From Frankia alni ACN14a (GTDB lineage Bacteria > Actinomycetota > Actinomycetes > Frankiales > Frankiaceae), in contig NC_008278.1 of NCBI RefSeq assembly GCF_000058485.1, positions 2,722,962 to 2,786,961 of the forward strand: a DNA stretch of 64,000 bases, in the 5' to 3' direction. Numbering within the stretch: position 1 is the stretch's first letter; each line of letters begins with the position of its first letter. A model generated the notes under the pieces. That model made no database searches. It was not told the DNA's origin and worked only from the letters and a program-made list of their open reading frames with translations. The position numbers and the translations under genes are program-made. Below, piece by piece: positions 1-8,867 of this stretch.

Positions 1-1
1 G

Positions 2-1078
2 GCGGATGCGGTGGGCGCGCTCGCCGAGTTGATCGAGCACTCGCTGGTCGCCCGCAGCGACGCCGGACAGGTCGCGCGGTTCCGGCTGCTGGAACCGGTA
101 CGCCGGTGCGCGCTCGAGACGCTCGAACCGACCGAGCGGGAGCAGGTCCAGCGGAGCGTCAGCCAGTGGGCCCTCCACACGGCGCGCGAACTCGGCGCAC
201 GGATCCGGGGCCGCGGCGACATGACGGCGGTGGAGCAGGTCGAGGTCGATCGCGGCGTGCTGCGGCTCGGGTACGACCAGCTCGTCGACGCCCGCCGTCA
301 CGACGACGCCGCCGAGCTGCTGTGGTCGGTGTGGTTGCCGATGTGGATGAGCGGGCACACCCGCGAAGGCTTCGCCTGGACCGAACGCCTGCGTGAGGGC
401 GACCTGAGCGAGCGAGGCCGGGCCCGCTGGTTGGTGGCGCGCGCTGGGTTCAACCGCGTCGCCGCGAACCTGTTCGCCACCGCGGAGCGGGCGATGCGGC
501 TGGCCGAACGGGTCGACGACGCCTCCCTGGCCGCGGAGGCGGCGATCTTCGCGTCGGCGGCGGCGCTGCGCCTGGGGGACTTCGACGGTTCAGGGGCTCT
601 GCTGGCTCAGGCCGAGGCGCACGTCACGCAGCGGCTCGACGTTGGGAACGACGTGTGGGCGGCCGTGCACGTGCCCATCGGACGGGGGGACGGCGCGCTG
701 CTGCGCGGCGACCGGTCCGCGGCGATGCGGCATTGGCGGGCGGCCGCAGCCACGGCGCAGGAGGTGGACAGCGGGTTCTCGGTGGCCGCGGTCCTCGCGG
801 AGTGCGCGCAGGCCGCCCGCAGCGAAGGACGTCTGGACGACGCGGCCGTAATGCTCGCCGCCGCCGACGAGCTGGGCCCCCAGCGGGACGGGCACCGGCG
901 TCGGGCGCACCTGGCGGGCGTGGCCGCTGCCGTGGCGGCCGAACTCGGTGACGTGGCCTCGGCGCAGTGGTGGGAGGGCGTGGCGGGACCGGACGCAGCT
1001 TCATTGGACACCGATGAGCTCCGCGAGCAGTTCCGGGAGCTGGTCCGGCGCGCCGACACCGTCTCCGGGCAGGACTGA
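2..1078 (+). CDS. C-terminal part of an ATPase/TPR-type transcriptional regulator (cut by window edge)
   Basis: The reading frame is already open at the first bases (Ala-Asp-Ala-Val-Gly...), so the GTG at 11 is not a true start and the gene begins outside the window. The visible part is an alanine-, arginine- and glutamate-rich helical protein. It opens with a motif typical of the end of an NB-ARC/AAA-like ATPase region ([12 protein letters not shown], then [15 protein letters not shown]). Tetratricopeptide-like helices with repeated Ala-Ala/Glu-Ala spacing follow. This is the layout of large SARP, AfsR-like or LuxR-type regulators. No LuxR helix-turn-helix is seen at the C-terminus, so any DNA-binding domain must lie in the missing N-terminal part. 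The target is unknown; the gene is convergent with the genes that follow. Confidence 0.6.
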   Translation, partial: ADAVGALAELIEHSLVARSDAGQVARFRLLEPVRRCALETLEPTEREQVQRSVSQWALHTARELGARIRGRGDMTAVEQVEVDRGVLRLGYDQLVDARRHDDAAELLWSVWLPMWMSGHTREGFAWTERLREGDLSERGRARWLVARAGFNRVAANLFATAERAMRLAERVDDASLAAEAAIFASAAALRLGDFDGSGALLAQAEAHVTQRLDVGNDVWAAVHVPIGRGDGALLRGDRSAAMRHWRAAAATAQEVDSGFSVAAVLAECAQAARSEGRLDDAAVMLAAADELGPQRDGHRRRAHLAGVAAAVAAELGDVASAQWWEGVAGPDAASLDTDELREQFRELVRRADTVSGQD

Positions 1079-1237
1079 GCTCGACCGTCCGTACCGGCGG
1101 CGTCCGGTCGGTGTCTGGTGGTCTCTCGCGAGCGGGGTGGCGAGACTCGAGGTCATCGGGTCGGCCTGTGGGGCTCCAGAATCCCGATTCGGCCTGTGAT
1201 CTGGTCTGTTGCGGTTGATGCGATCTTCCGCGGGAGG

Positions 1238-1411
1238 TGTCGGATGTTTCGTGACCCCGAGAACATGGACGTCGCGGGTGGCGTGTTCGACGACGAAGAA
1301 CACGTAGATCCGCTGGAGGAACGCGGTGTCCACCGTGAAGAAGTCGCAGGCCAGTATGCCGGAGGCCTGCGCGGACAGGAACGTGCGCCGGGAGGTGTCG
1401 GCCCGGCGGGG
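1238..1411 (-). pseudogene. Fragment of an integrase-core (DDE) transposase
   Basis: Read on the minus strand, this stretch encodes [18 protein letters not shown], then [20 protein letters not shown] and [13 protein letters not shown]. That matches the start of an rve/integrase catalytic core: an Asp followed by FFTVD, then a hydrophobic strand, then a VHxxGVTxHPT end. About 58 residues are recognisable. There is no proper start, and homology ends abruptly on both sides. It is an insertion-sequence relic between the truncated regulator and the catabolic genes. The IS family could not be settled from this fragment. Nothing else recognisable is seen between 1079 and 1486. Confidence 0.6.
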
Positions 1412-1485
1412 CGCGGGGTCAACACCGGCGCGGCGACCGGATCCGGAGAACCGACTACCAACCAGGCCCCAGTCTGGTCGACAGC

Positions 1486-2226
1486 TCATGCCCGCCACAG
1501 TTGAACGCCCGGTCGGGTAAGCACGACATTGGGCACTGCTGCGTAGCGCGACATCCGGCTCAACCCCATGACCAGCTCGGCGACGTCGTCAACCTTGATC
1601 ATCTCATCTCGGGGAATACGGCCGCGCACCCACTCGGTCATATCGGTGTCGACGTAGCCCGGCGAGATGGCCGTGGCGTTGACGCCGCGCTTTCCCTCGG
1701 ACACGGTGAGAGACTCGCACAGCGAGATCAGTGCAGCTTTGGTAGCCCCGTACGCGGCTAGATCCGGTTCGGCGGCAACGCCAGTGATCGACGCGATCGC
1801 GACGACCCGGGCGCCTCGGCTCCGCTGCGCGTCGGCCGCAGCCCGCAACGCCGGCAGCAGACGCTGCACGAGCAGAAATGGAGCCCGCAGGTTCACCGCG
1901 ACCTGGACGTCCAGGCGACGCAGCGGGTACTCGGCGAACGGACCAGCCGTGCCCACACCTGCCGCGAGAACCAGCAGCTCCAGCCTGGGTGATATTTCGA
2001 GTTGGAAGCGGGCCAGTGCCTCGACGTCCGACTCCTGTGCCATATCCCCAGCGAAACCGTGCACATCGCCGCCCGCTGCTCGCAGCTGCGCGGCGGTCTC
2101 CTCGAGCGGTTGGGACCTGCGTGCAGCGATCACCACGGTATACCCCGCCGCGGCGAGTCTCTCAGCGATGCCGCGGCCGATTCCCCGCGAGCCTCCGGTG
2201 ACCAGTGCTGTGGCGCGGTCGTTCAT
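1486..2226 (-). CDS. Short-chain dehydrogenase/reductase (SDR)
   Basis: A 246-residue classical SDR. The N-terminus carries the NAD(P)-binding motif TGGSRGIG (residues 10-17). A Ser in VVAIASITG and the YGATK motif supply the catalytic Ser, Tyr and Lys, and SPGYVDTDM follows as usual. The ATG at 2226 is preferred over the longer frame to 2433. Its A overlaps the TGA of the small gene upstream (ATGA), and the Rossmann strand starts a few residues later. It probably oxidises or reduces a hydroxyl or ketone in the same pathway as the large operon, but the substrate cannot be read from sequence. It is separated from that operon by about 150 bases and by the small 94-codon gene. Confidence 0.88.
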   Translation of the reverse strand: MNDRATALVTGGSRGIGRGIAERLAAAGYTVVIAARRSQPLEETAAQLRAAGGDVHGFAGDMAQESDVEALARFQLEISPRLELLVLAAGVGTAGPFAEYPLRRLDVQVAVNLRAPFLLVQRLLPALRAAADAQRSRGARVVAIASITGVAAEPDLAAYGATKAALISLCESLTVSEGKRGVNATAISPGYVDTDMTEWVRGRIPRDEMIKVDDVAELVMGLSRMSRYAAVPNVVLTRPGVQLWRA

Positions 2227-2507
2227 ACCGGCCCGGCCATCGTCTCGATTCGCCCGAGTGCCAGGGCCGCCCGCTCGCGCGGGAGCGATACGAGCCGAAG
2301 GGCGGGCACCGGTGGTCGGCTCCGGCCTGGTGTCCATGCGTCGGTGTAGTCCGCCACCTGCCAGGTCTCCCTCCCGTCCGAATCCGTGATGGACATTCTT
2401 GCGCCGGCAGGGATCGGCCCTGGCGGATCCCACTGCATGCCGGATCGGCTGGACCTGACGATCCCGTCGATGTGTCTGCTTTTCGGTTCTTCGCTCAGTG
2501 GAATCAT
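2223..2507 (-). CDS. Small conserved-looking hypothetical protein coupled to the SDR
   Basis: A 94-residue frame with ATG start (MIPLSEEPKS...). Its stop codon overlaps the SDR start by four bases (ATGA), the same coupling used throughout the neighbouring operon, which is the main reason to accept it. The composition is balanced (Trp, Ile, Asp, Tyr present) rather than the Arg/Ala/Pro-rich pattern of shadow frames here. It contains TWQVADYTDAW followed by PALRLVSLPRERAALALGRI. I do not recognise the family. No membrane segment or signal peptide is evident. It could be a small accessory subunit or a hotdog-like fragment, but no function is proposed. Confidence 0.55.
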   Translation of the reverse strand: MIPLSEEPKSRHIDGIVRSSRSGMQWDPPGPIPAGARMSITDSDGRETWQVADYTDAWTPGRSRPPVPALRLVSLPRERAALALGRIETMAGPV

Positions 2508-2653
2508 CGCCTTTGCTGTGGGTGACCCGAATTTTCGCGCCAGTAGTGCTCGATGTTCACTTCAAAGGGGCGGGATCACTTCGAGGAAAAGTGTCGGCCC
2601 GATTCCCTTCCCGGCGGGGCCGAAGTCGCCGCCGGCAGTACTCCCGCCGCCTG

Positions 2654-3310
2654 CTATCCGGCCGAACGGTCCAGGGCCTCGACGAGATCGGCGCCGGTGC
2701 GTCGCCGGACCTCGTCGAGGGTCACCGCCGGAGCGAGTTCGCGGAGTACGAGTCCGATGGGTTCGACGTCGATCACCGCGAGGTCGGTGATGATGCGGTG
2801 CACGCATCGTGTGCCGGTCAGCGGCAGGTCGCACTCGCGGACGATCTTCGGCGCGCCCGCTCTGTTCGTGTGCTCCATCATCACGATGACCCGCCGGGCC
2901 CCGTGGACGAGGTCCATCGCGCCGCCCATGCCCTTGATGGTCTTTCCCGGGATCGTCCAGTTGGCGAGGTCCCCGTTCCGCGAGACCTGCATCGCGCCCA
3001 GGACCGCGACGTCGATGTGGCCGCCGCGGATCATCGCGAACGACCCCGCGGAATCGAAGAAGGCCGCGCCGGCCAGCACGGTGACGGTCTCCTTGCCAGC
3101 GTTGATCAGATCCGGGTCGACGTCGTCCTCGACGGGGTAGGGGCCCACACCGAGGATCCCGTTCTCCGAATGCAGCACGACCTCCATCCCGGCCGGCAGG
3201 AAGTTCGGCACCAGGGTCGGCAGCCCGATGCCGAGGTTCACGTACTGGCCGTCGCACAGTTCCGCCGCGACCCGTGCGGCGAGCTGGTCGCGGTCGAGAC
3301 CCACGATCAC
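2654..3310 (-). CDS. 3-oxoacid CoA-transferase subunit B (ScoB/PcaJ-like)
   Basis: 218 residues, the usual length for the beta subunit. [13 protein letters not shown] (about residues 25-37) and HSENGILG (Glu at about 49) are the family signatures; the Glu is the nucleophile that forms the glutamyl-CoA intermediate. [19 protein letters not shown] and [14 protein letters not shown] also match. The GTG at 3310 overlaps the stop of subunit A (GTGA). The longer open frame running to 3976 is only an antisense-style extension and was ignored. With subunit A it should transfer CoA from succinyl-CoA or another donor to a 3-oxoacid. It is the last gene of the 11-gene operon. Confidence 0.92.
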   Translation of the reverse strand: MIVGLDRDQLAARVAAELCDGQYVNLGIGLPTLVPNFLPAGMEVVLHSENGILGVGPYPVEDDVDPDLINAGKETVTVLAGAAFFDSAGSFAMIRGGHIDVAVLGAMQVSRNGDLANWTIPGKTIKGMGGAMDLVHGARRVIVMMEHTNRAGAPKIVRECDLPLTGTRCVHRIITDLAVIDVEPIGLVLRELAPAVTLDEVRRRTGADLVEALDRSAG

Positions 3311-4059
3311 CCCTCCGTCCTGATCATTCGCTTTTCGATGCCCTTCCCGTCCGGACCCACCTCGATGACTCGCTGGACGAAGATTCCCGGCGTGTGCACC
3401 TGTTCGGCGGGCAGGTCGCCCGGTTCGACCAGCCGCTCGACCTCGGCGACAGTGATCCGTCCGGCCATGGCGCACAGCGGGTTGAAGTTCTGCGCCGACC
3501 GGGCGTAGACCAGGTTGCCGTGGCGGTCTCCCACGGCCGCCCGGACGAGCGCGAAGTCCGTCGTGATGCCGTGCTCCAGCACGTACTCCCGGTCGCCGAA
3601 CCGTCGCGTCTCCTTGGCGGGCGAGGCGACGGCGACGTCCCCGGCCGGCGTGTAACGCCACGGCAGCCCGCCGTCGGCGACCGCCGTCCCCACCCCCGCC
3701 GGGGTGAAGAACGCCGGGATTCCCGAGCCCCCGGCCCGCAGCCGCTCCGCGAGTGTGCCCTGTGGGCACAGTTCCAGCTCCAGCTCCCCGCCGAGGTACT
3801 GGCGGGCGAACTCCTTGTTCTCCCCGACGTAGGAGCCGGTCGTGCGCCGGATCCGCCCGGCGGCGAGCAGGAGCCCCAGTCCGGCACCGTCGACGCCGCA
3901 GTTGTTCGACACCGTTTCCAGATCGGTCGTCCCACGCGCCAGCAGCGCCTGGATCAGGACGTGCGGGATTCCGCACAGCCCGAACCCGCCGACGGCGAGC
4001 GATGCACCGTCGGCGATGTCGGCTATCGCCTCGTCGGCCGAGCCGCAGGTCTTGTCCAT
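3307..4059 (-). CDS. 3-oxoacid CoA-transferase subunit A (ScoA/PcaI-like)
   Basis: A 250-residue alpha subunit starting [15 protein letters not shown]. It carries the glycine-rich GGFGLCGIP motif that binds CoA, then the blocks [19 protein letters not shown] and [20 protein letters not shown], which are diagnostic of succinyl-CoA:3-ketoacid and 3-oxoadipate CoA-transferases. The ATG at 4059 lies eight bases after the stop of the upstream SDR. It forms a heteromer with the next gene, to which it is translationally coupled. Its position at the end of an operon with thiolases and acyl-CoA dehydrogenases suits activation of a keto acid intermediate or recovery of CoA. The exact substrate is open. 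Confidence 0.92.
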   Translation of the reverse strand: MDKTCGSADEAIADIADGASLAVGGFGLCGIPHVLIQALLARGTTDLETVSNNCGVDGAGLGLLLAAGRIRRTTGSYVGENKEFARQYLGGELELELCPQGTLAERLRAGGSGIPAFFTPAGVGTAVADGGLPWRYTPAGDVAVASPAKETRRFGDREYVLEHGITTDFALVRAAVGDRHGNLVYARSAQNFNPLCAMAGRITVAEVERLVEPGDLPAEQVHTPGIFVQRVIEVGPDGKGIEKRMIRTEG

Positions 4060-4067
4060 CGGTCGCC

Positions 4068-4997
4068 TCAGAAGGCCGCGGCGGCGGAGGCGGAGCCGGC
4101 CTCGGCCCGCCGAAACGCCGCGCTCAGCAGGTCGCGCTCCTGCTCGGCGCTCATCGGCACCCCGTAGCCCGTCTCCGAGCAGATGACATCCCACCGGTCA
4201 CGGACGTCTTCGAGGCTGAGCTCCGGCGAGTAGAAACCAGGCGATTCGGCGATGAAGATTCGGGCGACCCGCCCGGCCGCCGCGGAGAAGATCTCCCCGC
4301 TGGTCGGGCAGGATTCGTGGGACAGGAACGCGACGACGGGCGAGACGAGCGCCGGGTCGAGCCGACGCTCCCAGTCCTCGTCGAGCAGTCCCGCCGACAT
4401 GGTGGTCGCGGCGATCGGCGCGAGGACGTTCGCCTTGACGCCGTGGCGTGCACCCTCCAGCGCGAGTACCCGGGTCAGCCCGACGAGGGCCATCTTGGCG
4501 GCGCCGTAGTTGGTCTGGCCGAAGTTGCCGAACAGCCCCGCTGCCGACGAGGTCGACACGATCCGGCCGTACCCGCGATCCCGCATGTGCAGGTAGGCCG
4601 GGCGGGTCACGAAGAACGCGCCGCGCAGGTGGACGTCGAGCACCGGGTCCATCAGGTCCGGAGTCATCTTCGGAAACGTCTTGTCCCGGACGATGCCCGC
4701 GTTGTTCACGACGATGTCCAGGCCGCCGAAGGCGGCCAGGGCCGCGTCCACGATCGCCTGACCGCCCTCCGGCGTGGCGACAGAGCTCACGTCGGCGACG
4801 GCTGTTCCCCCCGCCGCGACGATCTCGTTCACCACGGCCGCGGCCGGCGCGACGCCGACACCGTCCGCGGGCGGCGCCGGGTCGTTGACGACCACGGCCG
4901 CGCCACGGGCCGCGAGTAACAGGGCGTGCTGCCGGCCGAGTCCGGCGCCGGCGCCGGTGATGACGGCGACGCGGCCGTCGAATCGCATGTCGGTCAA
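4068..4997 (-). CDS. SDR, MFE-2/3-hydroxyacyl-CoA dehydrogenase type
   Basis: About 309 residues: a classical SDR core with an extended C-terminus, as in the dehydrogenase part of peroxisomal-type multifunctional enzyme 2. It has [16 protein letters not shown] (cofactor loop), [33 protein letters not shown] (catalytic Ser, Tyr, Lys) and a long tail after residue 220. The TTG at 4997 overlaps the CaiB-family stop (TTGA) and has AAGGTGG at good spacing. The ATG at 4988 is the alternative start. Expected reaction: NAD-dependent oxidation of a 3-hydroxyacyl-CoA made by the MaoC hydratase of the same operon, giving the substrate for thiolysis. Confidence 0.88.
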   Translation of the reverse strand: MTDMRFDGRVAVITGAGAGLGRQHALLLAARGAAVVVNDPAPPADGVGVAPAAAVVNEIVAAGGTAVADVSSVATPEGGQAIVDAALAAFGGLDIVVNNAGIVRDKTFPKMTPDLMDPVLDVHLRGAFFVTRPAYLHMRDRGYGRIVSTSSAAGLFGNFGQTNYGAAKMALVGLTRVLALEGARHGVKANVLAPIAATTMSAGLLDEDWERRLDPALVSPVVAFLSHESCPTSGEIFSAAAGRVARIFIAESPGFYSPELSLEDVRDRWDVICSETGYGVPMSAEQERDLLSAAFRRAEAGSASAAAAF

Positions 4998-6217
4998 GAC
5001 CGTCCACCTTCGTGTGTCACGACGACGCCGCGCGCCACGAGCGCATCGACGTCGAGGTCGGAATAGCCGAGGTCGCGCAGCACGGGGCGGGTGTGCTGGC
5101 CCAGCCGCGGCGCGCGGGAGGCGATCACACCCCCGGCGCCGTCGAACAGGACCGGTTGCCGGACGACCCGCACCCGCCCGCCGCGCTCGTCCGGTCCGGC
5201 GCCGGGCGGATCGCCGTCGCCGGGCACGTCGACGATCATCCGGCGGGCGACGACCTGCTCGTCCGTGGTGATCTCCCGATCGTCGTAGACCGGGCCGAAC
5301 CCGACTCCGTGCGCGGCGAGCTGTGGCTCGAGCAGAGCCCAGTCGGCCTTGCGGAAGGCCGACCTCAGCTCGTCGGCGATCGCCCGGCGGTCCCGTTCGC
5401 GCTCGACGGTGCTCAGCGTGGCGAGATGGTCCAGCCCGAGTGCGGCGCACAGTCCCCGCCACTGGTGGTCCTCCCCGGCGATGCTCAATGTGAGCCGTTC
5501 ACCGCGCGAGTTCTCGACCACGCCGTAGCCGGGGTCGAGCGGCGGGTACGGCGCGGGATCCAGCCCGTTGAGCTCGGACACCAGCACTGTGCTGCGCCAG
5601 CTCACCAGCGAGTCGAGCATCGAGACGTCGAGGTACCCGGCGGTCCCGTTACGCTCGCGGCCGAGTAACGCTGCGACGACCCCGAAGGCGGCGAACATGG
5701 CCGAGGCCAGGTCGGCCAGGGGGAGTGGCGCCGGCCGCGGGTCGTCGCCCTGCACCAGGCCCGTCATGCCCTGCATCGAGATGTCGTGCCCGCCGCGCGC
5801 CCCGAGCGGGCCGGTCTGCCCGAAGCTGGAGATCGACGCGTACACGAGCGCCGGCAGGCGGGTCCGGGCCTGGCGCGGTCCGATCCCGAGACGGTCGACG
5901 GTGCCCGGCTTGTAGCCCTCGACGACCGCGTCGGCGGTCGGGGCGAGCCGCCAGAACACCTCCCGCCCGTCCTCGGACTTGAGGTCGAGCGCGATCGAGC
6001 GCTTGTTGCGGTTCAACGCCTCGAAATGGCCGGTGAATCGCCGCGTCGGGTCGCCTCCCGTGGGACGTTCGATCAGGATGACGTCGGCGCCGAGGTCGGC
6101 CAGCAGCATCGTTGCGAACGGCCCGGGATACTGCTCGGCGAGGCTGAGCACCCGCAGACCGGCGAGTGGCAGATCCGGCCGCGGCCGGGTCGGCCGCTCC
6201 GGCTGCGACGGAACCAT
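4994..6217 (-). CDS. CaiB/BaiF family CoA-transferase (class III)
   Basis: 407 residues, typical for class III CoA-transferases. LAGLRVLSLAEQYPGPFATM, then LADLGADVILIERP and GDPTRRF, is the family N-terminus. LNRNKRSIALDLKSEDGREV and then VDRLGIG complete the usual first third. The catalytic Asp expected in this family falls in the GGHDISMQGMTGL segment. The ATG at 6217 overlaps the DUF35 stop (TGATG); a GTG one codon upstream is possible. It probably activates the free acid substrate, or a side-chain acid, by moving CoA from another thioester. That would complement the broken acyl-CoA ligase at 14256. Confidence 0.9.
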   Translation of the reverse strand: MVPSQPERPTRPRPDLPLAGLRVLSLAEQYPGPFATMLLADLGADVILIERPTGGDPTRRFTGHFEALNRNKRSIALDLKSEDGREVFWRLAPTADAVVEGYKPGTVDRLGIGPRQARTRLPALVYASISSFGQTGPLGARGGHDISMQGMTGLVQGDDPRPAPLPLADLASAMFAAFGVVAALLGRERNGTAGYLDVSMLDSLVSWRSTVLVSELNGLDPAPYPPLDPGYGVVENSRGERLTLSIAGEDHQWRGLCAALGLDHLATLSTVERERDRRAIADELRSAFRKADWALLEPQLAAHGVGFGPVYDDREITTDEQVVARRMIVDVPGDGDPPGAGPDERGGRVRVVRQPVLFDGAGGVIASRAPRLGQHTRPVLRDLGYSDLDVDALVARGVVVTHEGGRS

Positions 6218-6693
6218 CACGACCGGTCTCGGACGGGCTCGAACCAGAAGTCGGTCACCCGCCCCTCGCGCTTGTCGCCAAAAACCGCACGTACCGGTGC
6301 CTCGATCGCGATGTCGGCCGGCAGCCGATCGAGATCGCCGAGGTCCACGCCGTGCACGTAGTTGCAGATCGACGACGTCGCGCCATCGAGCCGCACGTAG
6401 GCGACGACGTACGGGACGGGCGGCGAGCCGGCGAACGGGGCGGTCACGACCGTGACGGCCTCGATCCGGCCGGTGTCACCGACTTCGACGAGCTCGTCGA
6501 TCGGGACGAAGCAGTACTCGCAGAAGGACTTCGGCGGCACGCTCACCCGACCGCACTGTGCGCATCGGCAGCCGAGGATCCGCTGCTCGCGCAGGGCGTC
6601 GAAGAACGCCGTCGCGAACGTCCCGATCGTGTACTGGTAAGGGATGTGCCACTCGCCGGGGATGCGCGTGGGGACAGTCGTGGGAACGGTCAT
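6217..6693 (-). CDS. DUF35 zinc-ribbon/OB-fold protein (thiolase or hydratase partner)
   Basis: 158 residues with the two-domain DUF35 pattern. An N-terminal rubredoxin-like zinc ribbon has Cys 44/47 and 58/61 in CxxC pairs. An OB-fold then carries TGRIEAVTVV, then VPYVVAYVRLDGA. In steroid-degrading actinobacteria such proteins (the DUF35 part of ChsH2) form complexes with MaoC hydratases and with Ltp2-type thiolase-fold aldolases. Here the gene sits directly after a pair of thiolase-fold genes and in the same operon as a MaoC hydratase, so the same role is inferred. There is no overlap with the upstream gene; the gap is about 90 bases, the largest inside this operon after 13460. Confidence 0.88.
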   Translation of the reverse strand: MTVPTTVPTRIPGEWHIPYQYTIGTFATAFFDALREQRILGCRCAQCGRVSVPPKSFCEYCFVPIDELVEVGDTGRIEAVTVVTAPFAGSPPVPYVVAYVRLDGATSSICNYVHGVDLGDLDRLPADIAIEAPVRAVFGDKREGRVTDFWFEPVRDRS

Positions 6694-6782
6694 GTCGGAC
6701 CTCGTGTCTGTCAGGTGGCCGGTGGTGCGGGGCGTCTGCTGTCCGGGCGTCGGCCGCGTGCGACGACGGCCGGGGGTCTCGG

Positions 6783-7964
6783 TCAGGTGGGCTGGGCGGA
6801 GAGGACGGCCGCGGTGTAGAACTGGTCGATTCCGCCGCAGGCCGTGGCGAGGGCCAGCCGGGCGCCGTCGACCTGGTGATCGCCGGCCCGTCCCATCACC
6901 TGCGCGGCGGCCTCGCCGAAGCGGATCAGGCCGGTGGCGCCGATGGGATTGGTTGTCATGCAGCCCCCGGACGGCACGACGGGGATGTCGCCGTCCATCG
7001 CGGTGGCTGCGGTCTCGACCAGATCGATACCGCGGCCGGGAGGCGCCAGGCCGAGCGACTCGTAGTAGGCGATCTCGAGGTTGGCGAACGGCGCGTAGAC
7101 CTCGACCACGTCCAGCTCACGCCGCGGGTCGGTGATGCCCGCCTCCTGGTAGGCCTCGGTGGCCGCCCATGCCTGGGCGCGCGGGATGGCGAAGTCGGAT
7201 TCGTCGTCGTGGATGCGGTCGCCGATGCGGTACACGTCCGCCGCACAGCCCAGGCCCGCGACGTAGGCGGCGTGGGACTTCTCGCGGGCCTTCTCCGCGC
7301 TGGTCATCACCACCGCCGCGGCGCCGTCCGAGCGCGGGCAGGTGTGCAGCAGGCGCAGCGGGTACGCCAGGGAACGGGACTGCTTGACCTCCTGCTCGGT
7401 GATCTCGCGGTGCAGGTGCGCGTACGGGTTGCGCAGCGCGTTGCCGAAGTTCTTCGTCGACACCCACGCCATGTGATCCTCGGTCAGGCCGAAGTACCTC
7501 ATCTGTCGCGAGGCGACGAGCGCGATGCCGGTGATGACGTTGAGCTGGACGTCCTGCTCGTACACCGGATCGAAGATCGTGGTGAACACCGCCTGCGCGT
7601 CGGCCGTCTCCGAGGTGCGCTGCAGGCCGACGACGAGCACGGTCTCGTACAGGCCGGCCGAGATGAGCCGTGACGCCGCGAGTGGGCCGGAGCCTCCGGT
7701 GGCCCCGCCGGTGTGCACCCGGATCAGCGGCTTGCCGACCCCGCCGAACGCCTCGACGCACCAGCGATCCGGCTCGTACACGCCCTCGAACACCTCGGGC
7801 GCCGAGGCGAACACGACGGCGTCGATCTCGGTGAGCTCGGTGTCGGCGTCGGCCAGCGCGCGGCTGACCGCCTCGAAGATGAGTTCGGGTGTGCCGACGT
7901 CGACCCGTGACGTCTTGTAGCGGGTCTGGCCGAAGCCGAGGACCGCGGGCTGCTGCGGGCTCAT
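6783..7964 (-). CDS. Thiolase-fold protein, lipid-transfer/Ltp2-type (possible retro-aldolase)
   Basis: 393 residues beginning MSPQQPAVLGFGQTRYK. The fold is that of SCP-x-type thiolases: GLYETVLVVGLQRTS, CPRSDGAAAVVMTS, DVVEVYAPFANLEIAYYE, then GGCMTTNPIGATGLIRFGEA near the C-terminus. Where ordinary thiolases have the nucleophilic Cys, this protein reads RVHTGGATGGSG with no Cys, so a classical Claisen thiolase reaction is unlikely. Together with the neighbouring DUF35 gene this suggests an Ltp2-like C-C lyase. The ATG overlaps the previous stop (ATGA). The partner gene just upstream retains a Cys in the corresponding region. Confidence 0.85.
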   Translation of the reverse strand: MSPQQPAVLGFGQTRYKTSRVDVGTPELIFEAVSRALADADTELTEIDAVVFASAPEVFEGVYEPDRWCVEAFGGVGKPLIRVHTGGATGGSGPLAASRLISAGLYETVLVVGLQRTSETADAQAVFTTIFDPVYEQDVQLNVITGIALVASRQMRYFGLTEDHMAWVSTKNFGNALRNPYAHLHREITEQEVKQSRSLAYPLRLLHTCPRSDGAAAVVMTSAEKAREKSHAAYVAGLGCAADVYRIGDRIHDDESDFAIPRAQAWAATEAYQEAGITDPRRELDVVEVYAPFANLEIAYYESLGLAPPGRGIDLVETAATAMDGDIPVVPSGGCMTTNPIGATGLIRFGEAAAQVMGRAGDHQVDGARLALATACGGIDQFYTAAVLSAQPT

Positions 7965-8863
7965 GCGACCTCCACCAACGCGGCGTGCGCGTTCTCGTAT
8001 CCGATGCCGCCCGCTGAGAGCACCAGCGCCGGGCCGGGCTCGCCGGCGGCGAGCGACTCGTGCACGGCGAGCAGGCCGGCGGCGTAGCCGAGGTCGGCCC
8101 ACCGTTCGCTCTGGCGGGCCAGAATGTCGTGGGGCACCCCGACCGCGCGTGCGAGCTCGTCGTCGTCCACCGCGTGCAGGCCGGCGACCCGGGCGCGGCG
8201 CAGATCGGTCACGTCGCGGCCGGCGAGCTTGCACGCCGCGGTCGCGGCGGCGGTGACGGGCCCCAGCAGCGGCTCACCTGGACGCAGGTACGGGCCGTTC
8301 GCGGCGCCGAGGCCGATGACCGTGCCGCGGGTCCGCCGCTCGGGCGAGGGTGCGGTGAGGACCAGCGCGACGGCGACGTCGGCCGATTCGACGGCGGTCC
8401 GTTCGACGAGCGTCGGCCGCCCCAGATCGGACGACCGCCGCAGTGCGACGACGGCGTCCGGATGGGCGTTCAGCCCTCGGGTGAACACCGGTTCCAGGCC
8501 GAGTGCGGCCATGGCGTCCCGGTTCGCGTCGCTGAGCTTGCTCCAGGTGCAGACGATCACCGCCTGGGCCGCGTCCGCCGCCACCTCGGCCGCGGCCAGG
8601 GTGAGCGCCGCCAGGCTGTCGTTGCAGACGCGCATCTCGTTCTTGTGGAACGAGCCGGTCGATCCGGTGAGCGTCATGGTCGCGATCGCGCGGCCGTCGT
8701 AAAGGTCGGACGCCGCCATGAACGAGCCCGAGACGTCGCCGATGCCGAGTCCGGCGTCGCGCAGTGCGCCCGAGGTGACCGTATAGATCATCTCGTCGAG
8801 GGCCATCGGTATGTCGGGGCGCGGGGGCAGGCAGTAGCTACCAGCAATGTTCACCGATATCAC
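7961..8863 (-). CDS. Thiolase-fold protein, short partner subunit
   Basis: 300 residues, GTG start (ISVNIAGSYCLPPRPDIPM). It shows thiolase-like N-terminal architecture (ALRDAGLGIGDVSGSFMAAS). A Cys lies in EMRVCNDSLAALTLAAAEVA, close to where the thiolase nucleophile is expected. The C-terminal half is short and ends GGIGYENAHAALVEVA. It is about 100 residues shorter than a full thiolase and is followed with ATGA overlap by the longer thiolase-fold gene, so a heteromeric pair is likely. It starts a few bases after the MaoC stop. A stand-alone function cannot be excluded. Confidence 0.8.
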   Translation of the reverse strand: MISVNIAGSYCLPPRPDIPMALDEMIYTVTSGALRDAGLGIGDVSGSFMAASDLYDGRAIATMTLTGSTGSFHKNEMRVCNDSLAALTLAAAEVAADAAQAVIVCTWSKLSDANRDAMAALGLEPVFTRGLNAHPDAVVALRRSSDLGRPTLVERTAVESADVAVALVLTAPSPERRTRGTVIGLGAANGPYLRPGEPLLGPVTAAATAACKLAGRDVTDLRRARVAGLHAVDDDELARAVGVPHDILARQSERWADLGYAAGLLAVHESLAAGEPGPALVLSAGGIGYENAHAALVEVA

Positions 8864-8867
8864 GCGC

